The notes under the pieces were generated by a model. The model worked only from the letters and a program-made list of their open reading frames with translations, did not search any database and was not told where the DNA came from. The position numbers were made by a program, and so were the translations under genes. Of a DNA stretch of 64,000 bases, positions 51,849 through 60,087 are shown piece by piece. This DNA is from Microscilla marina ATCC 23134 (GTDB lineage Bacteria > Bacteroidota > Bacteroidia > Cytophagales > Microscillaceae): assembly GCF_000169175.1 (NCBI RefSeq), contig NZ_AAWS01000039.1, forward strand, positions 28,334-92,333, read 5' to 3'. Within the stretch, counting starts at the first letter, position 1. Every line of letters starts with the position of its first letter.

Positions 51849-53900
51849 TTACTTATTCAGTATTTTCTTTAGCAAACCCTTTGTATGCTTCGAGTCATTT
51901 TTTTGGATGGGCCTGGCTTGTTGCTTACTATCAACCAGATGTAAATATTGTATCCCTGCTTTGTTGCCATCATACTTACCATCAGGGGTTACTATCAACC
52001 AAGCATTTTCATCCTCAAAATTAGCATGGATGGTGCAAAGTAACTTGCGTGTTTTAACATCCCAAATTTTAGCAGAACCATCTTGAGAGCCTGTGAGCAC
52101 CTTATCTTCTTTGGGTGAAAACGTGATGGCACAAATGCCGTCAGTGTGCCTATCTATAGATTCTTTCCTTCGGTTTTGGGCAATATCCCACATAATGGCT
52201 TTCCCTACATTAGTGCCAATCAACTGCCTGTCTTCTTTAGCAGTCAATACACTGCCCGTGTGAAATATTTCTTGTTTGTATCCCCATTTTTTGACAAGTT
52301 TAAATGTTTTTGTATCCCATTTTTTTAGTGTATCGTTTAGAGATAGGGCAAATACTTTTGAACCATCAGAGCTAAAGTCAGCAATCTCGACACGATTTTT
52401 AGAAAAATAGAAAGTATGCAATGGTAATTGATATTTTACTGACCACAAACCCAGCCTGTCTCTAAAAGCATGGGCTAAAATTTTAGAGCCATCGGGAGAA
52501 AAAATGGCTTCTGTTCCATTCCAAGCAGTGTATTTTGTCTCCCAAGAGTCTTTGAAAATACTTTGCTTGGTCTTTAAGTCCCATAGCTCAAAAGCGCTCG
52601 ACCAAGTGCCCACCAACATTTTAGAGCCATCGGGAGAAACTTTAATTGATTGAGCACCCCCTTTGCTAATGAAAGTATGCATCAATTGGCTGGTTTTTAG
52701 GCTCCATAGCTGAACCCTCCTCCCTCGGTGACCAGTGAGCAAGCCCGAATTGTCTGGCAACACAGTGATACATTTGAGTACTGTTCTATCACCTGGCTTA
52801 TATCCATTTAGTACCCCCTCAAACTTGCCTGTTTGAGTGTTCCATAGTTTTACCAAACCATTGATGCCGAGCAATGTTTTGTGACTGTTGGGTGAAAACG
52901 CAACGGCAGTTACTGGGCTTTTATTGGGTATAATTTTTTGTGCTTGTTTTTTGGTTCGTAAATCCCAGATACTCACATGCCTTTCTTCGCAAACTGCCAA
53001 TATATGCTTGCTTTGGGGGCTGTATGCCAACTTGGTTATGTTTTTGGGAGGCATCTTAAAAGTATGAATCAAAGCACCATTTTTTACATTCCATAGTTTT
53101 ACAAAGCCATTGCCATCACCTGTGAGCATTTGCCTACCATCAGGCGAAAAAGTCATGCTTTTGAGCCAATCGGCATGCCCTTTGAAAACCTTGATAAGTT
53201 TTTTTGTTTTAACATCCCATAGTTCCACAACTTTTTTTCCTCCGCCTATCAATAACTGACTGCCGTCGGGAGAAGCTGCAAGTGCATAATTGGCTTTGCT
53301 GGTTACCATCACTTCATCTATTGGTCGTACAGTTTTGGCATCCCAAACTACTACTTTTTGTTTATCAGCATTGAACACAAATATGAAACGACCATCAGGC
53401 GAAAAATTGACGGCAGGCACTCGCTTAAAATCATGCAAGAGTTGGTAATTGTTGGCGTCCCATAGTTTTACATGATCACTGTAAGACACAGTGATAAACT
53501 TGGTACCATCTGATGAAAACATGACCCTTTCTATGCGTCGTACAGTTTCATATTTGCTGTAGGCAGTAAATTGGTGAATTAGTTTTCTTGCCTTGGCATC
53601 CCAAACCACTACGTCACCGTGAGCGAGTCCTGCGAGCATTTTGCTACCATCAAGAGAGAATGTAAGGGCTCTTACCCAAGCATCATGGACAAAGGTGTAC
53701 AAAAGCTTGTTAGATTTTATCTGCCACAATTTGGCAGTATTATCATGGGAGCCTGTAATTACCTGACGGCCATCAGCAGAAAATGCTGCTGTTGTTACAT
53801 CATCAGTATGGCTGGTTTGTACCATTAATTTATAGGGTTGGGCAAGAGATATGCAAGCACTGAGCAAAAGCGTGCTCAAAATACCAATCAGTAGTTTCAT
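51849..53900 (-). CDS. Secreted WD40-repeat protein
   Basis: 683 residues. A signal peptide (LLIGILSTLLLSACISLAQ) with an internal LLSAC that may make it a lipoprotein is followed by at least 12 WD40 blades with the usual xFSxDGxxxxTGSxDxxxKLW pattern (for example AAFSADGRQVITGSHDNTAK, ITFSPKEDKVLTGSQDGSAK). Two seven-bladed propellers are likely. It should act as a scaffold outside the cytoplasm. It faces away from the sigma factor gene, with a shared 280-bp divergent region. No catalytic domain, unlike WD40-kinase or WD40-caspase fusions. Confidence 0.85.
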   Translation of the reverse strand: MKLLIGILSTLLLSACISLAQPYKLMVQTSHTDDVTTAAFSADGRQVITGSHDNTAKLWQIKSNKLLYTFVHDAWVRALTFSLDGSKMLAGLAHGDVVVWDAKARKLIHQFTAYSKYETVRRIERVMFSSDGTKFITVSYSDHVKLWDANNYQLLHDFKRVPAVNFSPDGRFIFVFNADKQKVVVWDAKTVRPIDEVMVTSKANYALAASPDGSQLLIGGGKKVVELWDVKTKKLIKVFKGHADWLKSMTFSPDGRQMLTGDGNGFVKLWNVKNGALIHTFKMPPKNITKLAYSPQSKHILAVCEERHVSIWDLRTKKQAQKIIPNKSPVTAVAFSPNSHKTLLGINGLVKLWNTQTGKFEGVLNGYKPGDRTVLKCITVLPDNSGLLTGHRGRRVQLWSLKTSQLMHTFISKGGAQSIKVSPDGSKMLVGTWSSAFELWDLKTKQSIFKDSWETKYTAWNGTEAIFSPDGSKILAHAFRDRLGLWSVKYQLPLHTFYFSKNRVEIADFSSDGSKVFALSLNDTLKKWDTKTFKLVKKWGYKQEIFHTGSVLTAKEDRQLIGTNVGKAIMWDIAQNRRKESIDRHTDGICAITFSPKEDKVLTGSQDGSAKIWDVKTRKLLCTIHANFEDENAWLIVTPDGKYDGNKAGIQYLHLVDSKQQARPIQKNDSKHTKGLLKKILNK

Positions 53901-54066
53901 ACAAAAAAGAAGTTTGATTTAAAACATAATATAGTCAAATTAGATATGATACGAAATTCGCTCTACTCATTCATTAGTAATGTTAATATTTTACCTGAGT
54001 AGCTAAGTACTTGAATTACAAAGGACAAAGATTATCTCACCAAATGTTTAATAATTCTATTTTATG

Positions 54067-54074
54067 TACCTTTG
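54067..54074 (+). promoter_or_regulatory. Candidate -7 element (TACCTTTG) before sigma factor gene
   Basis: TACCTTTG fits TAnnTTTG, 106 bp before the ATG at 54180. No clear -33 TTTG is found at the right spacing. The rest of the divergent gap 53901-54179 shows nothing certain. Confidence 0.3.
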
Positions 54075-54179
54075 TGTTTTAACCTCCATTCTTGTATGGC
54101 ATCTAATCCTACTTTTTTTACCCGCCGTGACATTTTATCACTAGTTGTTCATTATTATAGTTAGAGACCAATTCATATT

Positions 54180-54725
54180 ATGTCTGCAAATATTTTAAGT
54201 GATCGCTTTATCAAAAATTTAAATGCAAAAAAACTCATCCCCTTGGCTATCAAAGTACTTACTTCTGCTTCTGAGGCATCTGGTATCCAAGACAAAGCAA
54301 AAGATATGGTGCAAGAAGCCTGGAAAAAGTTTTTTAATAAATACGGTAATGATGAGTACAAAGAAAAAGAGGTGATGTACCTGATGATTACGATTACTCG
54401 CAATACGTGTGTTGAGTATATCAGGCGCTTGAAGGTAGAGCACCGTTATTTAGCTGAACAAAGTAGTCAGTTAAATCAGAGAGACGAAGTAGACATAGCA
54501 CTCGATGTTGAGTATATATTTAGGAGCATTCCAGCAAATTACAGATACATATTGGAGGCAGAGCAGAATATACAACATGAAACCCAACAAGAATTGGTGC
54601 AGAAAATAAGTGATGAATACAAGCACTTATTTAAAGTGACGGAGTTTAACCTCAATATATTTAGGTCATTGAAAAAGCGAGCCAAGCAAATGATTGAAAA
54701 GCTTGTGAAAAACGATCAGGTATAA
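54180..54725 (+). CDS. Sigma-70 family RNA polymerase sigma factor (divergent ECF type)
   Basis: 181 residues. Region 2 is recognisable (ASGIQDKAKDMVQEAWKKFF; EVMYLMITITRNTCVEYIRR). Region 4 is weak (VEYIFRSIPANYRYILEAEQ; NLNIFRSLKKRAKQMIEKL) and diverged from the first sigma factor in this window. It lies 48 bp before a membrane protein with an anti-sigma-like layout. It probably directs a small regulon; the target is unknown. Confidence 0.75.
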   Translation: MSANILSDRFIKNLNAKKLIPLAIKVLTSASEASGIQDKAKDMVQEAWKKFFNKYGNDEYKEKEVMYLMITITRNTCVEYIRRLKVEHRYLAEQSSQLNQRDEVDIALDVEYIFRSIPANYRYILEAEQNIQHETQQELVQKISDEYKHLFKVTEFNLNIFRSLKKRAKQMIEKLVKNDQV

Positions 54726-54773
54726 ATATTAGAGAGCAAATAAACATTAAAAAAAACAAGAATTATTCAAGTT

Positions 54774-55562
54774 ATGATCGCCTATACATTTAAAGAAATT
54801 GAGGAAAAAGGAAAACTGTATGCTGCGGGTAAAATGGACTTGAGTGAGCAAATTGCTTTTGAGGAGTACCTGAATGCTCATCCAATACAAAAAATGATGG
54901 TAGAAGGCATGGTGGTAGAATATCATTATTTTGATGGATCGCCTCCCAAAGTTCTTACTAGTATACAACATAAGCGTCGTTATTTATCTATTGCAGCTTC
55001 TATCGTTTTAATACTAGTAGTAGGTGGATACTTTGCTACCCGTCAAACAGTAGTACCCTCTGGTCAAAAACTCTTAACCAGAGGAATTCATCTGAATATA
55101 CCTATGAGCAGGTGGGAGGTAAAAACACCGCCTAAAGCTGTGAATGATCATCACCAGGCTAGTCATTTAAAAATCAATAATGCATCACAACATTTATCCA
55201 AAAATACTATTTCCAACCAACAATTAGCAACGTTCAATAAACAAGAAATTGCTTATTGGGAAGGGGAGTTGGACCTAGTAACTGATGCCAGCCGTAGTGC
55301 CTCTGGCACAGTAGAAGTACTGGCGATTGATAATGTTCAAAATGCGACTACTTTTAAGGTTAGGTACAAAAATACTTCTAAGCTTTTTATTACAATATAC
55401 AGTGCCAAAAACATGGTTAAACCTTTGTTAGATGAAGTCCCTTTGTTACCTGTGGAATCATCTATTTTTAGTAAGATGGTGTTATTACCAAAATCAAACA
55501 CCTATTACTGGCAACTTACCAATGAAGAGGAAGAACTTTTTATAGGTAAGTTGGTAAAGTAA
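54774..55562 (+). CDS. Putative membrane anti-sigma-like protein
   Basis: 262 residues. A cytoplasmic N-terminal segment (LYAAGKMDLSEQIAFEEYLN AHP) has the form of Bacteroidota anti-sigma heads. One membrane span follows (YLSIAASIVLILVVGGYF, about residues 72-89), and a periplasmic domain of about 170 residues, beta-rich near the end (VEVLAIDNVQNATTFKVRYK). Directly behind the sigma gene with no terminator, so it likely holds the sigma factor at the membrane. The layout parallels the pair at 10.8-12.6 kb, but without a protease domain. Confidence 0.65.
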   Translation: MIAYTFKEIEEKGKLYAAGKMDLSEQIAFEEYLNAHPIQKMMVEGMVVEYHYFDGSPPKVLTSIQHKRRYLSIAASIVLILVVGGYFATRQTVVPSGQKLLTRGIHLNIPMSRWEVKTPPKAVNDHHQASHLKINNASQHLSKNTISNQQLATFNKQEIAYWEGELDLVTDASRSASGTVEVLAIDNVQNATTFKVRYKNTSKLFITIYSAKNMVKPLLDEVPLLPVESSIFSKMVLLPKSNTYYWQLTNEEEELFIGKLVK

Positions 55563-55575
55563 TGTAAGTAACTGT

Positions 55576-55620
55576 ACAGGTATGAGGTGTTATAATGCTG
55601 CCATACCCTGTTATTTTTTT
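55576..55620 (+). terminator. Terminator after the anti-sigma-like gene
   Basis: ACAGGTATG (55576-55584) pairs with CATACCCTGT (55602-55611, one bulged C), loop 17 nt, followed by TATTTTTTTT. It ends the sigma operon before the convergent XRE gene. Confidence 0.75.
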
Positions 55621-55623
55621 TAA

Positions 55624-55983
55624 TTATTCTTCTTTCGTTCCTTCATCTCCTTCCTTCATTACTCGGAATAAATCCTTAGACATATTAAATAAGCTTTTGA
55701 GTTGCTTGAGTAATGCCGGGTTTGTGTTTTCTAAAAACTCTGATTGGGCATAAGCTTCAAATATCACCTCTATTGGAGTAAGCCCTATAGCATGGCATGC
55801 TTTTATAAATTGAGTCAAACTAATATCACTATGCAACGTTTCAAGGTTTTGATATTGCCTGGCACTTACCCCAAGCTGTTCTGCCATGTCTGATTGGGTC
55901 ACTTTTTTTCCCACCCTATCTTCAGCGCTTTTTCTAAGCTTTTTCAATGCTTCTACTACTTCTTGTTCTGTTATTTTTTTCAT
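55624..55983 (-). CDS. XRE-family regulator (third)
   Basis: 119 residues from the ATG at 55983 (MKKITEQEVVEALKKLRKSA); an upstream ATG at 56049 would add 22 residues that look unlike the family. HTH: VGKKVTQSDMAEQLGVSARQ then YQNLETLHSDISLTQFIKAC, followed by HAIGLTPIEVIFEAY. The C-terminus is a short helix and acidic tail. It is divergent from the membrane/coiled-coil operon. A perfect AGTTACT-N4-AGTAACT palindrome lies between them, the best candidate binding site. Confidence 0.8.
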   Translation of the reverse strand: MKKITEQEVVEALKKLRKSAEDRVGKKVTQSDMAEQLGVSARQYQNLETLHSDISLTQFIKACHAIGLTPIEVIFEAYAQSEFLENTNPALLKQLKSLFNMSKDLFRVMKEGDEGTKEE

Positions 55984-56137
55984 CGGTATTCGATACAAAG
56001 TCCCGATCAAGGTAATAAAAGCGCAATTTAATTGCGTGTCTTTGTCCATAATATTAAATATTTGAAATAAAATTACGCTTTTTAATGCTTAAAAATGTAT
56101 TTTTATTTCGTAATTATTTTAACCCAATAAAAAACGA

Positions 56138-56176
56138 AGTTACTACCAAGTAACTCAGCCAACACTATGAGTAACT
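56138..56176. promoter_or_regulatory. AGTTACT/AGTAACT operator and start-codon-proximal third site
   Basis: AGTTACT (56138-56144), ACCA, AGTAACT (56149-56155) form a perfect 7-bp inverted repeat. Another AGTAACT at 56170-56176 overlaps codons 2-4 of the next gene. It is the most likely operator of the divergent XRE regulator and founder of the GTWAC word family in this region. Confidence 0.55.
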
Positions 56177-56898
56177 CAGCACACTTAGAAAAGCAGATAT
56201 TTAAGGAAGGGGTAGCGAGTGATTTTATCAACCGAATTGTAGAACATTTGCCTAATATCATGTTTGTGGCAAGTATTGTCATTAGGGCAGTGATAGGTTA
56301 TTTACTTTGGATGCATGCCATGACTATGTTTAGCTACATCAAAAACCCTAAAGTACAATGGCTTGTGGCAACGTTGCTTGTAGGTGCCACTGAGGTTATT
56401 TTTACTACTTTTTCGCTTGCCTCGGCAAAGCTCAGGAGAGAGGGAGGGGAATTAAAGAACACTTCTACCGAAATAGAGGAAGTAACTACAGGTAACTCTG
56501 ACGAAAAGGTTCGTAAGCTTAAAGTTACCAACCGAGTTACTTATACTCAGGGAAAGAAACTTATTACCTGGGCAAATACACTATTTGTAGTAACTATTAT
56601 TGGTAGTTTAGGTTTCAATGCCTTGATGTTGGTATGGACTCATGAAAGTGGTTCAACAGAATATTTTAGTACTATTGATCACCCTGGTAAGCTGCAAATA
56701 TTTATTCAAGTCATGAACTTGATTGCTGTGTTTACCAGTGAAGCCTCTGCTTTTATACTCAACTCAAGTGCGAGCCTTGAGCAGAATAGGCTCGGAGTAA
56801 ACAAATCACCCACAGATACATTTACAGATGACCTGGATATTGACCTGAGTGATTTGATGGGTGGTATTTCAAGTGGCGCATCTGCTCACGCTGTCTAA
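56167..56898 (+). CDS. Four-span membrane protein, unknown function
   Basis: 243 residues. Hydrophobic spans lie around residues 30-50 (IMFVASIVIRAVIGYLLWMH), 63-83 (VQWLVATLLVGATEVIFTTF), 137-157 (TLFVVTIIGSLGFNALMLVW) and 178-200 (IFIQVMNLIAVFTSEASAF). A charged cytoplasmic loop contains EEVTTGNSDEKVRKLKVTNR. The C-terminus is acidic (DTFTDDLDIDLSDLMGG). No family recognised. Its DNA holds six GTAAC/GTTAC words. First gene of a three-gene unit divergent from an XRE regulator. Confidence 0.65.
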   Translation: MSNSAHLEKQIFKEGVASDFINRIVEHLPNIMFVASIVIRAVIGYLLWMHAMTMFSYIKNPKVQWLVATLLVGATEVIFTTFSLASAKLRREGGELKNTSTEIEEVTTGNSDEKVRKLKVTNRVTYTQGKKLITWANTLFVVTIIGSLGFNALMLVWTHESGSTEYFSTIDHPGKLQIFIQVMNLIAVFTSEASAFILNSSASLEQNRLGVNKSPTDTFTDDLDIDLSDLMGGISSGASAHAV

Positions 56899-56935
56899 CT
56901 AATTTTTACATTATTAAACTTTCTATTAGAGTATT

Positions 56936-57760
56936 ATGAGTAAAAATAAACATTTAAAAACTTCCAATACTATCGATGTATCCGTTCGGGTGCATTTCAA
57001 GGAATTATTTAAAGGTGCTGTCAAAGAGTTTGCGGTACTCACTGCCGTATCTTGTATTACTAGTTTTATGCTTGAAATCCCTTTGGTATTAGCACTTATT
57101 TTAGGGTTTTGTACTTGGTTTCTTTGGGGTGTATACCGTTATCAAGAAATTAAAAATAAGGCACTGAAACGACGACTGAGTAGCATGTTACTTAAATACG
57201 AAAAGGATGTTACTCAATTAAGTAACCATGCTGCTGGTGAAGTAAGACTCAAAAACGAAGAGATAGAAAGTCTTAGACATAAAGTTACTTTCAAGCAAGG
57301 AGAAGTAACTAAAGCTCAGCAGGAGGTAACTAAATGGCAGGAGCAAGTTACTTACTTAAACGCGCAAGTTACCCTGGAACGTAAGAAAGTAACTCATGCC
57401 GAGGTAAAAAAAGAAGAAACTGAGGTTAAGGTAACTAAACTAAAAGAAGAAGTAACTCGGCTTACTCAGAAAGTAACCCAGCAAACTGAGCGCGTCAATA
57501 GAGTAAGTGCTCAAGTAACCCAACAGGTAACCAAAAAAACTAAAATGTACGAATTACAGATAGAAGAGCTACAGTTGGCTCTTAGCACTAAAAACCAGCA
57601 GTACACCCAACTACAGAAAGATTCTAAAGTGTGGGAGTTAGGGTATATTGCTAAAGAGTTAGGCAGGCTTAGAAAAGGCAAAAACAACGAGGAACAAATT
57701 GCCCAACTTGAGCAACGTAAACAACAACTGGAACAAGACCAACTAAAAGTAGTAGCATAA
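56936..57760 (+). CDS. Membrane-anchored coiled-coil protein with Val-Thr heptads
   Basis: 274 residues. The N-terminal region carries one or two membrane spans (FAVLTAVSCITSFMLEIPLV; LALILGFCTWFLWGVYRY). From about residue 80 to 270 it is a long coiled coil. Between about 116 and 200, Val-Thr occurs every seven residues (VTFKQGE, VTKAQQE, VTKWQEQ, VTYLNAQ, VTLERKK, VTHAEVK). No known domain. The stop overlaps the next ATG (TAATG). A membrane tether with a stiff rod projecting into the cytoplasm is the simplest reading; its cargo is unknown. Confidence 0.65.
   Translation: MSKNKHLKTSNTIDVSVRVHFKELFKGAVKEFAVLTAVSCITSFMLEIPLVLALILGFCTWFLWGVYRYQEIKNKALKRRLSSMLLKYEKDVTQLSNHAAGEVRLKNEEIESLRHKVTFKQGEVTKAQQEVTKWQEQVTYLNAQVTLERKKVTHAEVKKEETEVKVTKLKEEVTRLTQKVTQQTERVNRVSAQVTQQVTKKTKMYELQIEELQLALSTKNQQYTQLQKDSKVWELGYIAKELGRLRKGKNNEEQIAQLEQRKQQLEQDQLKVVA
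57284..57531 (+). repeat. 21-bp-periodic GTAAC/GTTAC array
   Basis: GTWAC begins at 57284, 57305, 57326, 57347, 57368 and 57389, then 57431, 57452 and 57473, then 57515 and 57527. Steps are 21 bp (or 42 where one unit is missing), except the last (12). Each encodes Val-Thr of the coiled coil. All Val codons used here are GTA or GTT. Confidence 0.7.
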
Positions 57761-58314
57761 TGCAAATAAGTGTCACTGATGAACAAGGTAATCACTTGGT
57801 AGGAGCAGAAATAAAAGGTACACTGAGCGTTAGTTGTGCGGGGTATCAACCCTTGCTCAAGACTGTAGATGTTATTTATACGCTTCATCAAAAAACTACA
57901 GTGAAGCTATCTCTTGCTAAAGATACTGACATGCAACGTTATTTTATAAGTAATGAGATAGTACAAATGTTTGGGTTTAAAGATAGTAGTGAATTGCCTG
58001 TTGACTTTTGTGGGTTAATTATTATAAAAGGAGCAGGCAAATGTAAACAAGCCTGGCTGAATCAAGTTGACCACCTACCCAACTCAGTCGTAATTAGCTT
58101 GTATAAAATCATCACTGAACAAGGGTTGAGGCTGGAAGTAGCAATGGAATTTTTAAAAAACTTAGTAGATACACTAGGAGTCAATCACTATCAATTTATA
58201 GTAATAGATGTTGAGGAGTATCATTTTTCTTATGATAATTGGCAATTCGGTAAAACCGTTGAAAAGGTTTTTGTTCAAGGAGGACAATGTACTGTTGGGC
58301 TCAATATACTTTGA
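57760..58314 (+). CDS. Protein of unknown function with N-terminal beta domain
   Basis: 184 residues. The N-terminal about 55 residues (MQISVTDEQGNHLVGAEIKG; TLSVSCAGYQPLLKTVDV) resemble a shortened carboxypeptidase-regulatory-like beta sandwich, but without a signal peptide. The remainder is alpha/beta (VDFCGLIIIKGAGKCKQAWL; YQFIVIDVEEYHFSYDNW) and not recognised. It starts on the stop codon of the coiled-coil gene (TAATG), so the two are translationally coupled and probably act together. Confidence 0.6.
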   Translation: MQISVTDEQGNHLVGAEIKGTLSVSCAGYQPLLKTVDVIYTLHQKTTVKLSLAKDTDMQRYFISNEIVQMFGFKDSSELPVDFCGLIIIKGAGKCKQAWLNQVDHLPNSVVISLYKIITEQGLRLEVAMEFLKNLVDTLGVNHYQFIVIDVEEYHFSYDNWQFGKTVEKVFVQGGQCTVGLNIL

Positions 58315-58359
58315 ATATAATTACCCTACTTGTAAAGTAGTCTACAAGCAGGGCATAGT

Positions 58360-58794
58360 CTACTTGCCATCTGTGCTCATGGGTTTTGCCTTGGTTATTT
58401 GTTTGATCCTATCTAACTCCTGTTTACTTACCCCAGCGGCCATAGCCTTGCGAAGCGCCTCTTTCTCACTGATCTGAAACTCCCGAAACACGGTTTGCCA
58501 GGCATCAGGGTTTTGCCAATACTCCTGTTCTTTTTCGCTGAGGTTTTCGGCCAGTAAAATCACTACCTGATTGCCTGCGGCAAACAAGCACTCGATGAGT
58601 TGGCGGGTAAAAGCCAGTGGATCAGCGGTAGCCTTGGTTTTCTGAGTGGCTTTGCTACCAACTACTGTTTCATTGGCGGCAAGCGATACCACAGGCAGCC
58701 CCTGGCAAGCCGCCCATGCTTCTTTGCCCGAAAAGGGCAGCCCTACGGTACAATATAAGGTAGGGAGTTGCTTTTGTTGTTGTTTTGAGTTCAT
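58360..58794 (-). CDS. Phage protein with degenerate P-loop
   Basis: 144 residues. LYCTVGLPFSGKEAW near the start looks like the P-loop of small phage or polynucleotide kinases (GxPxSGK[ST]), but the Ser/Thr after Lys is Glu-Ala, so nucleotide binding is doubtful. A C-terminal helical section (EFQISEKEALRKAMAAGVSK) follows. Last gene of the minus-strand tail operon, 18 bp after the fibre-like gene. Function unknown; tail-fibre assembly chaperone is one option because of its position. Confidence 0.5.
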   Translation of the reverse strand: MNSKQQQKQLPTLYCTVGLPFSGKEAWAACQGLPVVSLAANETVVGSKATQKTKATADPLAFTRQLIECLFAAGNQVVILLAENLSEKEQEYWQNPDAWQTVFREFQISEKEALRKAMAAGVSKQELDRIKQITKAKPMSTDGK

Positions 58795-58812
58795 AAATGA
58801 ATGTGGTTTTGA

Positions 58813-60075
58813 TCAAACAAAATAAGTGGTAAAAATGCTGAGAAAGTGCATGATGTTACTGTTTTCATCATTACTAACACTTGGTGCATTTATTAAATTT
58901 AGTTCTGTGGGCGACAAATCTGCCATTACATTACTTATTGACTGAAAAGTATTTAAGCGGTCGGGTGAGCGGCAAATGGTCGTTCTAATTCTTTTAGTAG
59001 ACTGTGGTGCAAAATAATTTTGTGAAAAGCCTTCCAGGATTTTCGAGTAAAAAGGTAAGGAATTGAGCGGAAGGTAGCCAAAGAGACTTACTCTAAAGGG
59101 ATAACGGTTTTCCCTTAGTTCTACTTCTGCATAGAGCGACTGTTGTAGTTTGGCATCAATTGCCCTTTTAATGGGTAGGGCAATTCTTACCCAAACCTCA
59201 TTATCGGTTTGATCAAAATATTCATGAACTGGAATGTACTTGATTAATCTGCTACTAGTTTTACGTACCTCAATATCTATTCTCAATTCATAATCCTCAT
59301 GCCCGGCATACAATTGCTCTACATTGGCGCCTATCTGCTCATCAATATCGTACAGGATTGCCTTGCCCAAAAGAAGGGCATTGGCAGGTATTTGCCCCTG
59401 GACTACTAAAAACTCCAAGGCATCTTGCCACTTGTTAGGTTGGCAATAAAACTGGAATACATCCCCTTCATAGTTGCCGCCAAAAGGCGGAGGGAAGTTG
59501 ATCACAATATCCCCTGAGATGCGCCACTTTTTGCCCTGGCAAACAATTTCAGTTTGGTTGTCCTGGTTGCCAGTGCGTTCCGCATGGAATATGAGGCTGT
59601 CGCCGAACGGCTTTTTCAGATCGAAGCCTGCCACTATGCCTTCTTCAGTGCCCAAGGCAACCCTGGTATGCCACAACTCTTGATGCACCACCTCAGCTTG
59701 ATCCAAAGAAGGGTTTACCAACTTAAGTCTCCTTATTTTATGTGGTGAATGGACATTGCCATTGGCATAAATCACTGGGTTGCCTGGGCGATAAGTTTCC
59801 TCAATTGCCCAGCCGTAATTTTCTGCATCCGGGATGCTTTGCTCTTGCACTTCGAATACTTCACCATTGTGGAGCATCATGCCTGCGGTGGTGGTAGCAA
59901 ACCCTGCGTCATCTTCGCTGATTTCGCAGCCTTTCAAAATATAGGACTTACTCAAGTCAAGTCCCAACGCCATAAATGCTGCCGCTTGCCCTTCTTGCTG
60001 AGCTTCCTGCAAATGGAGCAAATCGTCCAGCGAGCCGGGGTGTCCGCCCGTAATGAGGTCTAATATTTTTGCCAT
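58813..60075 (-). CDS. Phage tail fibre/baseplate-associated protein
   Basis: 420 residues. The N-terminus (MAKILDLITGGHPGSLDDLL; HLQEAQQEGQAAAFMALG) is followed by beta-rich sequence (EISEDDAGFATTTAGMMLHN; GEVFEVQEQSIPDAENYGW). No catalytic motif. It comes right after a gpI-like gene in the tail operon, in the place of fibre genes in P2/Mu-like phages. Assignment is by position and composition, not by a recognised domain. Confidence 0.6.
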   Translation of the reverse strand: MAKILDLITGGHPGSLDDLLHLQEAQQEGQAAAFMALGLDLSKSYILKGCEISEDDAGFATTTAGMMLHNGEVFEVQEQSIPDAENYGWAIEETYRPGNPVIYANGNVHSPHKIRRLKLVNPSLDQAEVVHQELWHTRVALGTEEGIVAGFDLKKPFGDSLIFHAERTGNQDNQTEIVCQGKKWRISGDIVINFPPPFGGNYEGDVFQFYCQPNKWQDALEFLVVQGQIPANALLLGKAILYDIDEQIGANVEQLYAGHEDYELRIDIEVRKTSSRLIKYIPVHEYFDQTDNEVWVRIALPIKRAIDAKLQQSLYAEVELRENRYPFRVSLFGYLPLNSLPFYSKILEGFSQNYFAPQSTKRIRTTICRSPDRLNTFQSISNVMADLSPTELNLINAPSVSNDENSNIMHFLSIFTTYFV

Positions 60076-60087
60076 AGTGTGTGCTGC

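Noticed and set aside
57284..57531. Tandem repeat as pure slipped-strand artefact
   Set aside because: The other 16 bases in each 21-bp unit vary freely; only the GTWAC word and the frame are kept.
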